Source: Auxenochlorella pyrenoidosa (Eukaryota > Chlorophyta > Trebouxiophyceae > Chlorellales > Chlorellaceae). From it: a stretch of 64,000 nucleotides of DNA. The translations under genes and the position numbers were made by a program. The stretch covers positions 774,051 to 838,050 of the forward strand of contig KQ482057.1 of assembly GCA_001430745.1 (NCBI GenBank), read 5' to 3'. Shown in pieces: positions 12,201 through 24,364 of this stretch. Under the pieces are notes generated by a model. That model had not been told where the DNA came from, searched no databases, and saw nothing but the letters and a program-made list of their open reading frames with translations. Position 1 is the first letter of the stretch. The number at the start of each line of letters is the position of its first letter.

Positions 12201-13928
12201 CCCAGATGACAGCATCTTGCAGAACAAGAGATCTGAACACTGCAAGGCAGCATCCATGCAGGGTCCAGGCTAGCAGCACGTATCTTACTCACCGGCAGCC
12301 AGCAGGCTGTTCACAAAGGAGCCCCAGGAACGTTTGATTGCGAGCTGCAACGCCGTAAGCCCATCGCCCGGGCTGATGGCGTTGATGCGGCTGTCCCCGT
12401 GCAGCGCTTTCCTCAGCAGACAATCAGCTGTCTGCTTCCTTTCCTTACTCCTCGGATCCAGTTTCGTGTCCAGTTTGACACCTAGCAGCAGCAAGAACAG
12501 GCTGCAAAGGTCAGATAGTGATATGGCGAGAAGGAAAACGAAAGGAAGAGATGGCGCCTCTGTGTAGCATACAAGCAAGCCTTTCCTGACAGATGCAAGG
12601 TCAGGTGCGCCATGCTGTTGAGCACTGCCGTAAGACCACATATCCCCGTGTCCATACCTTCAAGGTGCAGTCTCCAGACATCGGCGCTGGTGCACGGCGC
12701 CTCGGAAGGCTGCTTGGGTGAGGGACCTGCAAGCCAGTGTGCAATGCCCAACTCTTCAGCATGGACGCATAGGCTGTAGCGAATTAAACATGTGAGCTGA
12801 GAGTGAAGATGGGCATGCTGATGGGCATTCACACTTGAAGGTGCGCAGAGCAGGCAGGCAGGAATGCATGCACGCATGCATTAAGATGAGCGGCATGCGC
12901 TCATTTGCAGGTGAAGCCTCACCCATTGCAGCCAGCAGCGGGGTCCAGCCATCCTTGCTCAGTGCCCAGGCATCGGCGCCGCGGCCTAGCAGCAGCTCCA
13001 CCATGGCATGGTCAAGCTTGGCGGCAGCAACATGAAGCGCTGTGCAGCCCATGCTGTCTCTGGCGTGGATGTCTGCGGATGCGCTGCCCTTTTTGCCCCT
13101 CAGCAGCTCCTTCACCACCTCCGTGTGCCCGCAGCAGGCTGCAATGTGCAGCGGGGTTGCGCCCTTGCCTGCGCCCTGACGAGAAGCAGCTAGAAAATAT
13201 TTCTGAATCTTGAAGAACTCAGGATGCTCTTTATTGCCCGCCCAGCTGGTGCTGGCGCCGCGGCGCCGGTACCACTTCGCTGCGTATGCATTGCCGCCTG
13301 CTGCCGCCCTGAAGAGCCCAGGGGCCAGGAAGACCTCGTCCAGCCCTCGCCAGAAACCCTCACGGCCAAAATAGCCGCCGAACACCAGCAGGCATATCAG
13401 CAGCGCACAGGTAGCCAGCGCTGTGGCCCGCGAGGCTGACAGGAAGACCGTGGCTAGGACCGCTACGGCGGTTGTCAGGAAGGAGAGGAAGAAGAAGATG
13501 ATAGCAGCTGCCATGGAGATGTTTGTGCGCCGCGCTATAGCTGCAGTTCCACAGCAGATGATGCTGAGGATGACGAAGCAGAATACGAGCACGGAGCTGA
13601 GCTGCCAGCAGCGCTGCCAGGCAGGACACTGCCCAAGCTCCAGGCAGTAGCCAAAGGCTTCCGGCTCGTCGGCAGCGCTAGCAGTAACGACCGTTGGGGG
13701 GCTCAGAAAGACTTGCAGGATGGCACCACCAAGCACAGAGGCTGCGACGCAAAGGAACTCTGCATATTGCCCGTTGCCAGAGGCGGCTGGGGGCCCCGGC
13801 CTGCAGGGGGATGCAAGGGTGGGTTTGGCGCCATCGGCGGCTGGGAGCAGGGGTGTGCGGCGGCAGCAGCACTGAGAGTGACGGGCGGTGCAGCCAGCCG
13901 TAGGGTGCTCGCACTCTATGCTGCCCAT
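9298..13928 (-). CDS. Four-TM plus ankyrin-repeat protein
   Basis: This is a probable membrane-anchored ankyrin protein of unknown partner. The start is ATG at 13928 (MGSIECEH...), with a short intron before GPPAASGNGQYAEF (acceptor near 13800). Four hydrophobic segments follow at about 13330-13790: FLCVAASVLGGAILQVFL; LSSVLVFCFVILSIICC; MAAAIIFFFLSFLTTAVAVL; LATCALLICLLVFGGYF. Ankyrin repeats then run from about 13190 to 10650, for example GATPLHIAACCGHTEVVKEL, GCTALHVAAAKLDHAMVELL, GETPLMRAVA, GRSAMHHAIHAANTDAVDLL, GLTPLQQAAAAGLVDIAALL and GKRPLHAAAMAANPDTVAAL. Phase-compatible downstream exons give a basic, then Glu-rich tail (10076-10297) and a Pro/Ala-rich exon (about 9710-9910). My splice path reaches TGA at 9298-9300, but an alternative frame of the last exon stays open to about 9183. 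The ankyrin/TM core is firm; the 3' end is tentative. Confidence 0.72.
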
Positions 13929-14383
13929 CAGAGCGCAGAAACCGCAGAATTTGACGCTAGGCAACTGGCAGAGCTGTCCGGAGTTGTGCTTGCGCCCCAC
14001 CCGTGCATGTCGCATCTGGCGCATCGGCATGCAAACCTCACCCGCTACCGCCCTGTCGCGTCGCCATGTCCTCTAATTCAGCATATAATGCTAGAGGTGC
14101 CGCTGCAGGGGGCACCCCAGTGCGTGCAGGCTCGCGAACAAAGCCAATCGGTGTCGCAAGCGACTAATTTTTGTTGTATACCTAAGCGAAAGGTAGAAGG
14201 GACTGATGGCGCCGCGTGCAGGAGAACGTACTGGTTTCATGCTGGCTGCTGACTTGTGCTGCATCGCGGCCTGCCGAGTGCTGCCCCAGTCCACTTGCAC
14301 ATGTTCTAGGTGGTCACCTGTCAATCCTTGTTACATGGGGGTCACAAGACCATGGTGTGGCAACGCCACATCCACAGCATAGC
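13929..14383. other. Intergenic: CCAR1 3' UTR and ankyrin-gene promoter
   Basis: This is a 455 bp spacer between two minus-strand genes. It contains the CCAR1 polyadenylation-type signal (14331-14335) and presumably the ankyrin-gene promoter. The base composition is more AT-rich around 14085-14200, including CATATAATG and TTTTTGTTGTATACC. No reading frame of note was seen. Confidence 0.4.
14331..14335 (-). promoter_or_regulatory. TGTAA poly(A) signal of CCAR1
   Basis: TTACA on the plus strand reads TGTAAC on the gene strand, 48 nt past the CCAR1 stop. TGTAA is the usual green-algal polyadenylation signal; this one has the right strand and distance. Confidence 0.5.
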
Positions 14384-17300
14384 TTACAACTCCTGCTCCG
14401 CTGCAGCTGCCTCCTCCTTGGCAGCGCCGCTGCTTCCTAGCGCCGCCGCTGCCTCGCCAACTTGCTTCACCAGTTCTTGCAGGGTGAGCTCCGCGGCCTG
14501 CAGCGCCACGCGTGCCCTGCAGGGTTTGGAAGGGGGGTGTTGGGGGGGTAAAGCTTGGGTGGCACACACGTGTTGCAACAAGGCCAGCAGTCTGTGGCAG
14601 CGCTTGCAGACTGCAGCTGTCGAAGTCAAGCCAAGTCATGCACCTGGGCCTTCAATGCAATGAAATGTGCCCTGCAAGTGATCATTAAGGACTTTGCGGC
14701 CTGCCCATCGCGGCTGGCTGATCCGAAACCTGCACAGACGAGCCTCACACGTTCAAGCCACGCAAACGCACAGAGGCGTCCGCTCGCGCTCGCCCAAGTG
14801 CATGCCCTCAGCTCAGACATAGTGGGAGGGGATGACAAGAAGGAGAGGAGGCGAGGGGGCTGGACACTCACTTGGAGGCCTCCAGGGCGCCTTGGGAGCG
14901 AGTGGAGGCCAGCTGCTCCAGCTGCTGCCGGGTCTGCGCCAGCTCAACCACCGCGCGCTCATGCAGCTCCTGAGCCTTCTGCCTGTCGGCCACGGCTGCA
15001 ACAAGACAGGAAAGCCGGTTTGCTGGGAAGGCTGGTGGACAGGGCATGAAGACGAGCCGGGTGCAGCCTGCGCATACCGCTCGCCTCTTGTCCACCAAGA
15101 GATGGGCCTGGCGGATGAAGCAGAGCAGCAAACACAGCATACGTAAGGCAGGCACGGCCGGCGCTCATGCCTGTTGGGATCTCAAGACGTGTGCAGCGGC
15201 TGCAACCCACCTGCCGCCTTCTCGTTCTCGGCCGTTCTCTGCGCGTCCTCAGCCGCCCGGCGTGCCTCCTCCAGCACCGCCTGCACAATGGGAGGAGCAG
15301 CTCGTTGTGAGTCGAAGAGGAGAAGAGCAGCAATGGCACGACATTTGTGTTGCAGGAGTCCAAACCTTGCTGGCTGCCTCAGCATGCCACGGGAGGCTCG
15401 GCTTGGTCAGCACAGCACGGGCGGCCCGCTCACCAGCCGCTGCTGCAGCAGCAGCACATTCACTGTCACGCCGTTGACAACCACAATGCCGCTGTCGCTG
15501 GCTACCGCGCCGCCACCAGCCGGGGCAGCGCTTGCAGGAGCGGGCGGTGTGGCAGGCGGGATGGCCAGCCCAGCATGCTCCAAGTAGCTGCAGAAGGAGC
15601 CGCCAGGCAGGCAGGCGGGAGTGCACAGGGGCAGCAGGGTCAGAATTACAGGCAGGCGCACACAGGCTCTGTGGAGCCCGGTGCCCGATCTGCTGCCCCG
15701 CGCTAATGGCGCCGCCTGCAGGCATGTATGTGTGCCAGCACGGCACGTTTCGCAGCAAGGTTGTGTGCCTGGGTGCTCCTGGGTGCAGCAGTGGCTTGGA
15801 GAGGGGGAGCAGAGCGGCAGGGGAGGATCCAGGGGTTCCAGGGATTCGGTGCCAACGGCGCGGCCTGCAGGAGAGCGTTACTGGGGGGTAAAGGACACCT
15901 GAACTTTCCGCGCTTGGTCACAGCATCCACCAGGGATTGGATCGCCTTCCCTGCACCGCATCCGAGGGGCACGCCGCAGAGCACATCAGAGCGCGGCAGT
16001 TGCTGGGGCCGTTGCTCACAAGAGCCCGGAAGTGTCACCGAGCCGCGACGGCGCCACCAGCCATGCCACCAACGCGGGCGCGTGAGCAGACGCAGAGGGC
16101 CCCAACCGGAAGAGCACAGCTCCACAGAAGCAGATACAGGCAGCGCATGTCAGGAGGCCGGAGAGCGAGGAGTAGGCAGCACATGGCAGAGCACCAGCAG
16201 GCCGCGGCGCTCACTCGACATGCTGTCGCACACCATGTAGCCAATCTCCTCCAGGTCCTCGTCAGCCAGGTACCCCGCCAGCTCCCGGTCAAAGAAGCGG
16301 CATGCGGTCAGCAGGCACTCCGCCTTGCCGGCGGGGAGGCCTGCCCCTGCTGCGGGGCCATCTGCATGTTGGGTGGAGCGGTGAAGCGCTAGCATCAGGG
16401 CTTCGTCAGCGGGCTCTCCACCTTGCTGGCAGGAGGACCTGCGGCCACTGCCGGGCGGCATCCTGTGGAGCCAAGCGGCGAGGCAAGGCACGCGTGCGCG
16501 TACAGGGCAGCACGGCTGGGTGGAGTGGCGGCGAGCGGTGAATGCAACACAAGCTAGCGCCGCCCCTGCTGCCCCAGCTGCTGCCGCCCCTCTGGCTGTT
16601 CCAAGCACCAGTTCTGCGCCCCAGCCCGACCACCCTGCAGGGCTCACCTGCAGCAGCCTCGGTCTTTTGCCGCTTGCCGCCGCCCTGCTCTGCCTCCTTG
16701 GCATCGGCCATGGCTGCGCCCTCTCCCGCCGCGCCGGCCGCCGCTGGCGTTGCATCCCCCGCGGCAGGCGGCTCGGCCGACATGTCTCGCTCCCGCTTCT
16801 TGCCGGCGCTGCCCGGCGCTGCCCTGTCCTTGTCGCCGTCGTCTTTGGATGCCTTGGATGCGGCGCGCCGCAGGGCGGGCTCGAGGGCGGCCAGCGCGCG
16901 CATCAGGGCGCGGCCAAACCGCTGCTGCAGCATCTCCTGGAACATCTCGGCGAAGAGGGACACCTCGAAGGCGTGCTCCCTGCAGCAGAAGCAGCAGAGG
17001 GGGGCAGGAGGTGAGATGGTCGTACGACGGCAGCATGGCCTGGCCTGGCAGTGCCAGCAATCCGGAGTGCCACGCCGGGCGCGCCCTGCGCTGGCGAACG
17101 AAGCGAGAGCGGGCTCAAAATCCCGCCCTCACCCATAGTCTTCGTCGTCGTAGTCGAGCAGCGTCTCAAGGGTGGGCGCACTCAGCAGCGAGCGGCCCTT
17201 CTTGTCCACAGCCGCGCCGGCCGCCTGGATACCAGGGGCAGGCGTGGGCGGGCCGGGTTGGGCCACAGGCGAGAGCAGGGGGGAGCCCCCACGCAGTCAC

Positions 17301-19241
17301 CACACGCCTCGCAGCACGTGCAGCCATGCAGGAAGGACAAGCAGGTCGTAACAACATGCATGCGCGGCGCGGTGACAGCAGCATCCGCAGCGCCGCGCCA
17401 GCTCAAGCAGCGCACAGGCTTGCAGGTGTGGTGCGGGCGGCCTCACGTGCAGCGTGATGCGCTTAGTGGGCGGCGGGTCGAGCAGCAGCTTCTCGGCGGC
17501 GCGGGAAGCTGCCCGGGCCTCGCGGTACTGCTTGTCCTTGTCCCGCACCTGCATGCACCCCCCCCCAGGGTGCCAGGTGGCTGGCAAGCTCAGGCGCAGG
17601 AGAAAAGAACGACATTACATAAAGGCAGGAGCCCCCCCCCCCCCGCCGGGGCCCCCCCGGGCCGTCACCACATGAACAAAGGGGCAGTCTTCCGTTGCTG
17701 GCATCGAGCATCTGCAGGCCCTGCCGACCGCCGGCACAGCCCACCTTCTCGTTCGCAGCCTCCAGCGCTGCCTTGGCCTCCTCCGATGCCCGGAAATCTG
17801 CATCCTCTGCCGCCCGCTTGGTCTTGTACTCAGACACCCACTCCTGCCAAGTCGTGTGTGGATGGGTGGGGGATAAGGATTAGAAGGGACTGGGTGGCAC
17901 ACGGGTACGCAGCAANNNNNNNNNNNNNNNNNNNNNNNNNNNNNNNNNNNNNNNNNNNNNNNNNNNNNNNNNNNNNNNNNNNNNNNNNNNNNNNNNNNNN
18001 NNNNNNNNNNNNNNNNNNNNNNNNNNNNNNNNNNNNNNNNNNNNNNNNNNNNNNNNNNNNNNNNNNNNNNNNNNNNNNNNNNNNNNNNNNNNNNNNNNNN
18101 NNNNNNNNNNNNNNNNNNNNNNNNNNNNNNNNNNNNNNNNNNNNNNNNNNNNNNNNNNNNNNNNNNNNNNNNNNNNNNNNNNNNNNNNNNNNNNNNNNNN
18201 NNNNNNNNNNNNNNNNNNNNNNNNNNNNNNNNNNNNNNNNNNNNNNNNNNNNNNNNNNNNNNNNNNNNNNNNNNNNNNNNNNNNNNNNNNNNNNNNNNNN
18301 NNNNNNNNNNNNNNNNNNNNNNNNNNNNNNNNNNNNNNNNNNNNNNNNNNNNNNNNNNNNNNNNNNNNNNNNNNNNNNNNNNNNNNNNNNNNNNNNNNNN
18401 NNNNNNNNNNNNNNNNNNNNNNNNNNNNNNNNNNNNNNNNNNNNNNNNNNNNNNNNNNNNNNNNNNNNNNNNNNNNNNNNNNNNNNNNNNNNNNNNNNNN
18501 NNNNNNNNNNNNNNNNNNNNNNNNNNNNNNNNNNNNNNNNNNNNNNNNNNNNNNNNNNNNNNNNNNNNNNNNNNNNNNNNNNNNNNNNNNNNNNNNNNNN
18601 NNNNNNNNNNNNNNNNNNNNNNNNNNNNNNNNNNNNNNNNNNNNNNNNNNNNNNNNNNNNNNNNNNNNNNNNNNNNNNNNNNCTCCCACCTGCAGCCGCT
18701 CCACCAGCTCCTTCTTCCCCTTGAGCGGGTTCCACTTGGTGTCCAGGCCCCGCCGCGCCAGCTCCTCCTGCAGCTGGTTGAGGGGCCAGCCAGCTGAGTA
18801 TGGCGTCCGTTGGCCTTGGCCGGCGGACGGACAGCTGTTATGCTGCAGAAGACGACAGCTGAGCAGGACGGGGCTGTGCTGCACAGCTGGCTGCGGCAAG
18901 CAGGGCGCGGCTCCCTCCTCGCCTGCAGCTGCTGCACATTCATGTTGGGCGGGTCCAGCCCGTCGGAGCCCAGCCCGTCGGCGTTCTTCGACCCCGCCGC
19001 CTTCTCCGCCGCCTCCTTGGCGGCTGCCTCGGCTGCCTTGAGCGCCGCCTCGGCCTCTGCCAGCTCTGCCTTGGCTCGATCCTCCTCGCTGGCAGCGGCG
19101 CGCGCTTTCTGCAGCATGGGGGTACCAGGCAAGCAAGCAGTCACTGCCCCACACAGCGCCTCCTCCCTGTGCAAGGCGGCCTGACCCCTGGCGTGACGGC
19201 CAGGGAGGGCTGATACACCGGCATCATCCTGGGCCAGCAGA

Positions 19242-19273
<32 letters not shown>

Positions 19274-22200
19274 GTCGGGCACCTTTCTCTACCAGACCCC
19301 CACCGCAGCGGGACTCCTGCCGCACACACTGCCCGCCGCCCACCTGCAGCTGCGCCTCGGCCTCGGGGTCGCGGCTGGCCAGGCTCCAGGCATCCACCAG
19401 GAAGACCCGGGCGTGCTCGGCGCGCGCCGGCTGGCCCTTGCCCTCGGGTCGGTGGTAGACAAACTCGCAAAAGGGGGCCCACTGCGGTGGCAGCGGTGCG
19501 ATTGAACGTCCGACAGGAGGGATTTAGAAGCAGGGACAACGGCTGCGAGCAACATCCGGGCCGCTGCCGGGTGCACCCACAGAAGCGGGCTGAGGATGGG
19601 CAGCAGCCCGGCGAGGTGGGGTGTCCACCAGATTGCCAGGCACGGCAGCAGGGGGCTGCCAGCAGCGGGTGCAACCCTCCAGACGGTGGCAGCCCGGGCC
19701 CCTGCAAGCCCCATGCTGCTGTGCATGCCGCCTGTGTGCACCCCAGCAGTTCGATCCCGGCTGCTACAGCATGCAGAGCAGGCCCGCTGCATTGTGCTGC
19801 GGTTGGCGGTGGCGCCGCCCTAGGGCCCCGCCCACCTGCATGCACTCCGACAGGTCCACCCCTGTAGCGGCCTTGAAGTGCCGCGTGGCGGTGCGGGTGA
19901 GGGCGGCGGGGTCCTTCTCGGGGTGCCCCCCATCCTGCGGGTCCCAGGCGCCGCCCAGCAGGCCGTACTCACGCTTGTCTGCAGCGGGGGCAGGTGCGCA
20001 GGAGCACGGCGGTGGGCAATCGGGTGCCAACAGCACTGCCGGGAAGGGCATGTGCTGACAAGCGCGTGGTGAGAGCAGGCGCGCGGCGGGAGCAGGCGCA
20101 AGCAGCGCAGCTGATCCAGGGGCGCGCGACTTGCCCCTCGCGGCCAAAGGCGCAGGGGGCATGCTCAGGGTGGCATGCGGCGTGTTTAAGACATAGCGGC
20201 CAGGTGCATGCAGGTGGGACATGCGAGGGAAGGGCGCGCCGGCATGCCGGCCCACCATGCTTGAGCAGCACCATGCTGATCTTCTTTGCGGGGCTGTGCC
20301 ACAGCTTGCCCTCCTTCTCCCCCGCCTGCAGGGAGGAGGCCAGAGGTTCAAGGTGCACAGGTCAGGCCGTCGGCATGCAGGACAGCAGCGGCAACGGCAG
20401 CAGCATCCTGGGGGGGCTGAGGGCTGCCGTGCTGATGTGCACCATCCACAGCGCCGCCACTGCTTTCAAAGGGTGATACGGCTGGAGGCACCAGGGTCAA
20501 GGACAATGCATCCCAGATGAACATGGTTTTCCTCCGCCCTCCCCCGGCCCGTCCCTGCCCCCACCTCTAGCTGCGCGGGGTTCACCCCCCCGACCAGCAC
20601 CACTCGCGCAGACCAGCAGCGTCCAGAGGCCACATCCTCCTCACTGAGGGCCGGGCTGGCGCCGGCGGCAGGTGCAGGGGAGGCCGGCTCCTTGCCGCCC
20701 TCCTTGACGCCTTCCTTGGATCCCTCTTTAAAGTCAAAGCTGCAGCCGGGCAGGGAGGCAAGGAGGCAAATGTGAGCGTCTGTCAGCAGCCTGATGGCCT
20801 CGCAGTCCAGGCGGGAACGGAGTCGGGTCAGCAGATGGCAGGCTGAGGCTCAGGCTGTGCCGAGAGTCGGCAACCCCAGCCATGGATTTCACTGTGGTCC
20901 CCAACCAACAAATCGAGGGAGCCCCACACCTGATGGGCCGGTCAATTGGGTACGGGCTGCACTCAGGCAGGGACTGCTGCCAGGTGGGGCGGACCTGCAG
21001 TGGCAGGCGCGGGGGCACGCCAGTCAGGCAGAGGCACGTGCACCCAGGGGTCGCAGCGCGTCCAGAGGGCCAAACACTGGCCACAGCAAAACAAGCCCAC
21101 AAATGCAAGCTTTGTGAGCTCCTGTGGGCTTCTCTACTGCGTGGACACTCGGGCAGAGGCGCGCGCCGCACCTTGACAAAGTCGGAGGGCAGGTACAGGT
21201 CCTTGTGCCGCTTGCTGACCGCCGCCACCGCGCGGTCGCCCTCAAAGGTGGGGAACTGCGGCGGCTTGCACGAGTAGCGGCGCCCGGGGGACCTGCGCAC
21301 CAAGGGGGGAGGGGGCGGCGGTGTGGAACACTGCTCGCTGGAGATATGGGTGCGCATGTGGGCACAGGAAGGGCGGGCACGGCCACGAGGAGGTTTGCGG
21401 AGATGCAGGAGGCTGGGCAGCTGGGGGCAGGGCAGAGACAGGGAGTAGGCCGCAGGCCTGCACAAGCTTGGCATAGGGTCTGAACGCTGGCACACGCGCT
21501 GCCAAGACCCTCCCTCCCCTTCCGCACTCTCCTTCCATCCAGGCGAATGCCCATCCCTTAAGAGGCAGTGGCCGCTGCAGGCCCAGCCGCAGGCCGGGCG
21601 CAGCCCACATGCACGCACAGGAAGCAAAGGCGGGTGCCCAAGGGGCGCACCTGCTGCGGCTGCGGCTGCGCGAGCGCCGGCGGTCGCGCTCCCGGTGGTC
21701 GCGGTGGTCGCGCCGCTCGTGGCTGCGCGACGCTAGCTGCGCGCGCCGCGCCTCCCGGGCCGCTCGCTCCTCCTCCTCAGCCTGCCCCGTGTGAGGAGGG
21801 GGAGGAGGGGATGTCAACAAGGCAAGGGGTGCTGTGGACTTGCTAGGTAGGACGCGGCCTCTGTTGCGCACCTCAAGCACTGCGTGGGTCGGGGAGCACT
21901 AGGTGCAGCTGCCCCGCCCAGCCTGCTGCAGATCAACCCACAGAGGACCAGCAACCAACCGTACAGCCACCCCACATGCAGGGCTCACCTTTTCGTGGTC
22001 AAAGCCCAAACCGGTGCCCTGCTTGAGAGAGATGGCCTCGATGGGTGCAGAGATGCCCTGCTGGTTGCGCCCCAGTCCCGTGCCTGCAAGGGGGGCAGGA
22101 GGCAGGAACGGCGTGCGGGACGCAGCTTGCACCAGACGTATCGGCAAAGCCATCTCCTGGGTGCCTGTGGCCTGCTGGCTGCACCCTGGGCCCGTGCTTG

Positions 22201-24104
22201 GGGTGGTGAGCTCAGAGTTGGGCAGCAGGGACGTGCCCACGCATGCCATCGGCTGCCCCCACAGCTAGGCTGGTCAAAGTCAGCGCGCTCTGGCTGCCTG
22301 GGCATGCCCACTGTGCGCCCACTCCCAGACCGGGTGTGCTGCTTTGCCGCCGGGGATGCGCAATGATGTACACCACTCCCAGCGCCAGCCCAGGCCTCAC
22401 CTGTGGTGCCAAAGCCCATCTTGGCCAGCAGCTTGGCCCCCGGATTACTCTGCACATCCATCCCCAGCTGCTGCACAGTCTGCAGAGCAGAAGGGCAGGG
22501 AACCCTCGTAACCGCCGGAAGTGCTGCTGCACCGTGTGCGCAAAGTCCTGCTGCATCCTTGGTTGGGCTGCCGGGCGGGGCTTGGGGCCTGCTGCGCCGC
22601 AGCAGTGCAGGACAGCAGCCCCCACTCAAACCCTCGACCCCTTGCCCACGAACACAAGCACCCACGCCCGCACAAAAGCACACCTGCTCCGCCTTCCTGC
22701 GCGCCTCCTCATCAAGCTCGGCAGCAGTCCTGGCAATGAGCGCGCGCTTCTCCGCCAGGCTGGCGGCGCTGGGCGCGCTGGGCGCGCCGCCGCCCTGGTT
22801 GCCGGCAATGGTGCTCTCCACCGCTGCGATGGCCACCTCGGAGCGGTAGGCCGCCATGGGCGGCGCCATCTGGTTGTACTTGTGCTTGGAGGCCTCCTCC
22901 CGCAGCCGGCGGCGCTCCTCCTCTGCGTCACGCAAAGGTTGGTGGGTGGTTGTGCACGGGCTGACAGGCAGGGGCGGCGCCAGGTGCACGCTACCTTGCT
23001 GCTGCCGCGAGGCAGGGGGCCATTCGCGAGGCAGCAGGCAGCAGAGGCACATCGTGCAGGCAACAAGCCTAGGGCAGAATCTTGCAGGCTTCAAGAAGGC
23101 ATGACAGGGCCAGCGGCTGGGCGCCTGCAGCAAATTCAGAGACGGCAACGCACCAGAGAGGGGAGGGCCGCGGCTGGGGAACCGGGGCGCGTGCATGCCG
23201 CCCGCGGCACCCGGCGCGTGTGCGCCGCCAAAGCCCGAGCTGGCCCGCTGCGGCGCGTGCGCTGCCGCGGCGGCGCCCTGTGCTGCGGCCGCATAGCCAG
23301 CAGCTGCATGGGCGGCGGCTGCATGGGCGGCAGGCTCCAGCTGCAGGCGGGTGACCCGCCACTTGTAGGCACCCTCACTGTTGGCCACCCCCTCTGCCAC
23401 CACCTTGTCGCCAACCTGGCAGGCAGGGAGGAGGCAGCAGGGTTAGGGTAAGCAGAGACAGGCCTCCGGTGCTGCTGGGTTGATACTGGGCAGACACAGC
23501 TACTTCGGTGGCAAGGCAGCAGCGCATGCGCTGTCCATGCCTCACGCCGCATGCAATGTCGAGCGGCCGAGGGCGCCGCCTGCGCCCACGCCCAGCCCTG
23601 CACCCAGGCGCAGCCGTGCGGCCCCCGCACCTTTGGAATGTCGCCCACCACCACGGCGTTGATGTAGTAGGCATCGCCATCGATCACTCCATAATTTGGA
23701 GGGATGATCTGTGTGACGGTGCCCGACCACGTGCGCACGCCTGGCTGTGCGGCGGCCGCCGCCGGTGCGCCTGCGCCATAATACGCTGCTGCAGCGGGCG
23801 GCGTGGCCGCTGCCGCTTGGCCCCCTGCTGCTGCTGCCTGCTGCTGATAGTACTGCTGGTAGGCCGCGATCTGCGCTGCAGTCTGCACGCCCGGCACGCT
23901 GCTGGCGGCGGGAGCAGGAGCGGCGGCGGCAGGCTGGGTGGCCCAGGCAGGCGCTGCGCCGGCCTGACCATGCGCTATGAACGCTCCAGGATCTCCCTGT
24001 GGTTGCCCAGAGGGCTGCTGGCTCCAAGGCTGGGCCGCTGCAGGCTGCTGCGCAGTCCCGGGGTGCTGCTGGGGCTGCCCCTGCCCCCAGGGCTGCTGAT
24101 ACAT
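14384..24104 (-). CDS. CCAR1: CCAR1-like co-regulator with S1-like, G-patch, DBC1 and SAP domains
   Basis: This is a nuclear transcription/splicing co-regulator of the CCAR1/CCAR2 family. The start is ATG at 24104 (MYQQPWGQGQPQQ), followed by a Gln/Ala/Pro-rich leader. In order: an S1-like domain (RTWSGTVTQIIPPNYGVIDG, GDKVVAEGVANSEGAYKW; 23340-23740); ERRRLREEASKHKYNQMAPP; a G-patch split over two exons (GAKLLAKMGFGTTGTGLGRN, GTGLGFDHEK; about 21985-22470); an RS-like stretch; the DBC1/LAIKA-like region (KRHKDLYLPSDFVKV, about 21170-21290); KEGKLWHSPAKKISMVLL; GGAWDPQDGGHPEKDPAALT; FCEFVYHRPEGKGQ; a SAP domain (LNQLQEELARRGLDTKW, about 18683-18780); the 767-bp gap; DYGEHAFEVSLFAEMFQEML; an EF-hand-like FFDRELAGYLADEDLEEIGY; GIVVVNGVTVNVLLLQQRL; and a C-terminal coiled coil ending AAAAEQEL-stop (14384-14386). 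This order matches animal CCAR1 except for the G-patch. It diverges from SDF2. Part of the SAP-proximal exons is hidden by the gap. Confidence 0.9.
17916..18682. other. Assembly gap (767 N) inside CCAR1
   Basis: A run of N bridges the region between the CCAR1 SAP-domain exon, which ends at the right edge of the gap, and the EWVSEYKTKRAAEDADFRAS coiled-coil exon to its left. Any exons inside it are missing. Long open frames spanning it are artefacts of N translation. Confidence 1.
19244..19271. repeat. Intronic (CAG)n microsatellite in CCAR1
   Basis: About nine CAG units lie between the FCEFVYHRPEGKGQ-containing exon (about 19340-19480) and the Ala/Glu-rich exon (KARAAASEEDRAKAELAEAE, about 19100). 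They therefore fall in an intron. In the opposite frame they give polyLeu. Confidence 0.7.
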
Positions 24105-24364
24105 GAACCGTGCAGGCCCAGTAGAGCTTCGTGCGGTGATCGAGGAATGGGCAGGCTGGGGCAGCGGCGGACAGCTGCTTGTTCGGATCTTGATTGATCG
24201 CAGTGATCGCGGGGTATCGTGCAGCAATCGACGATACAAAGTAGCAGAGAAATGTCTGGCCTGCTCTCGTGCTGCGCCCTGGCTTGACCGATCGCAGCTC
24301 TCTTTGTTGCATTCGGGCTCTGGAGTGAATTGTTGCACTTTTGGTCCGCGATCGGATGTCGACA
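24105..24364. promoter_or_regulatory. Divergent promoter between CCAR1 and SDF2
   Basis: Only 260 bp separate the two head-to-head start codons, so the promoters must overlap. The region has repeated GATCG cores (24139, 24195, 24205, 24289, 24351 approximately) and two copies of ACGATAC: one as GTATCGT near 24216 and one as GACGATACAAAG near 24229. A GACGATACAAA-related element recurs upstream of the small membrane-protein gene. No TATA box stands out. Confidence 0.5.

Noticed and set aside
17051..19282. Very long reading frames across the first N run on both strands
   Set aside because: They exist only because N codons lack stops; flanks show CCAR1 exons on the minus strand.
24139..24360. 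Repeated GATCG words as a mobile-element or attachment-site signature
   Set aside because: Spacing is irregular, there are no inverted ends or target duplications, and they lie wholly in a promoter between two intact genes.
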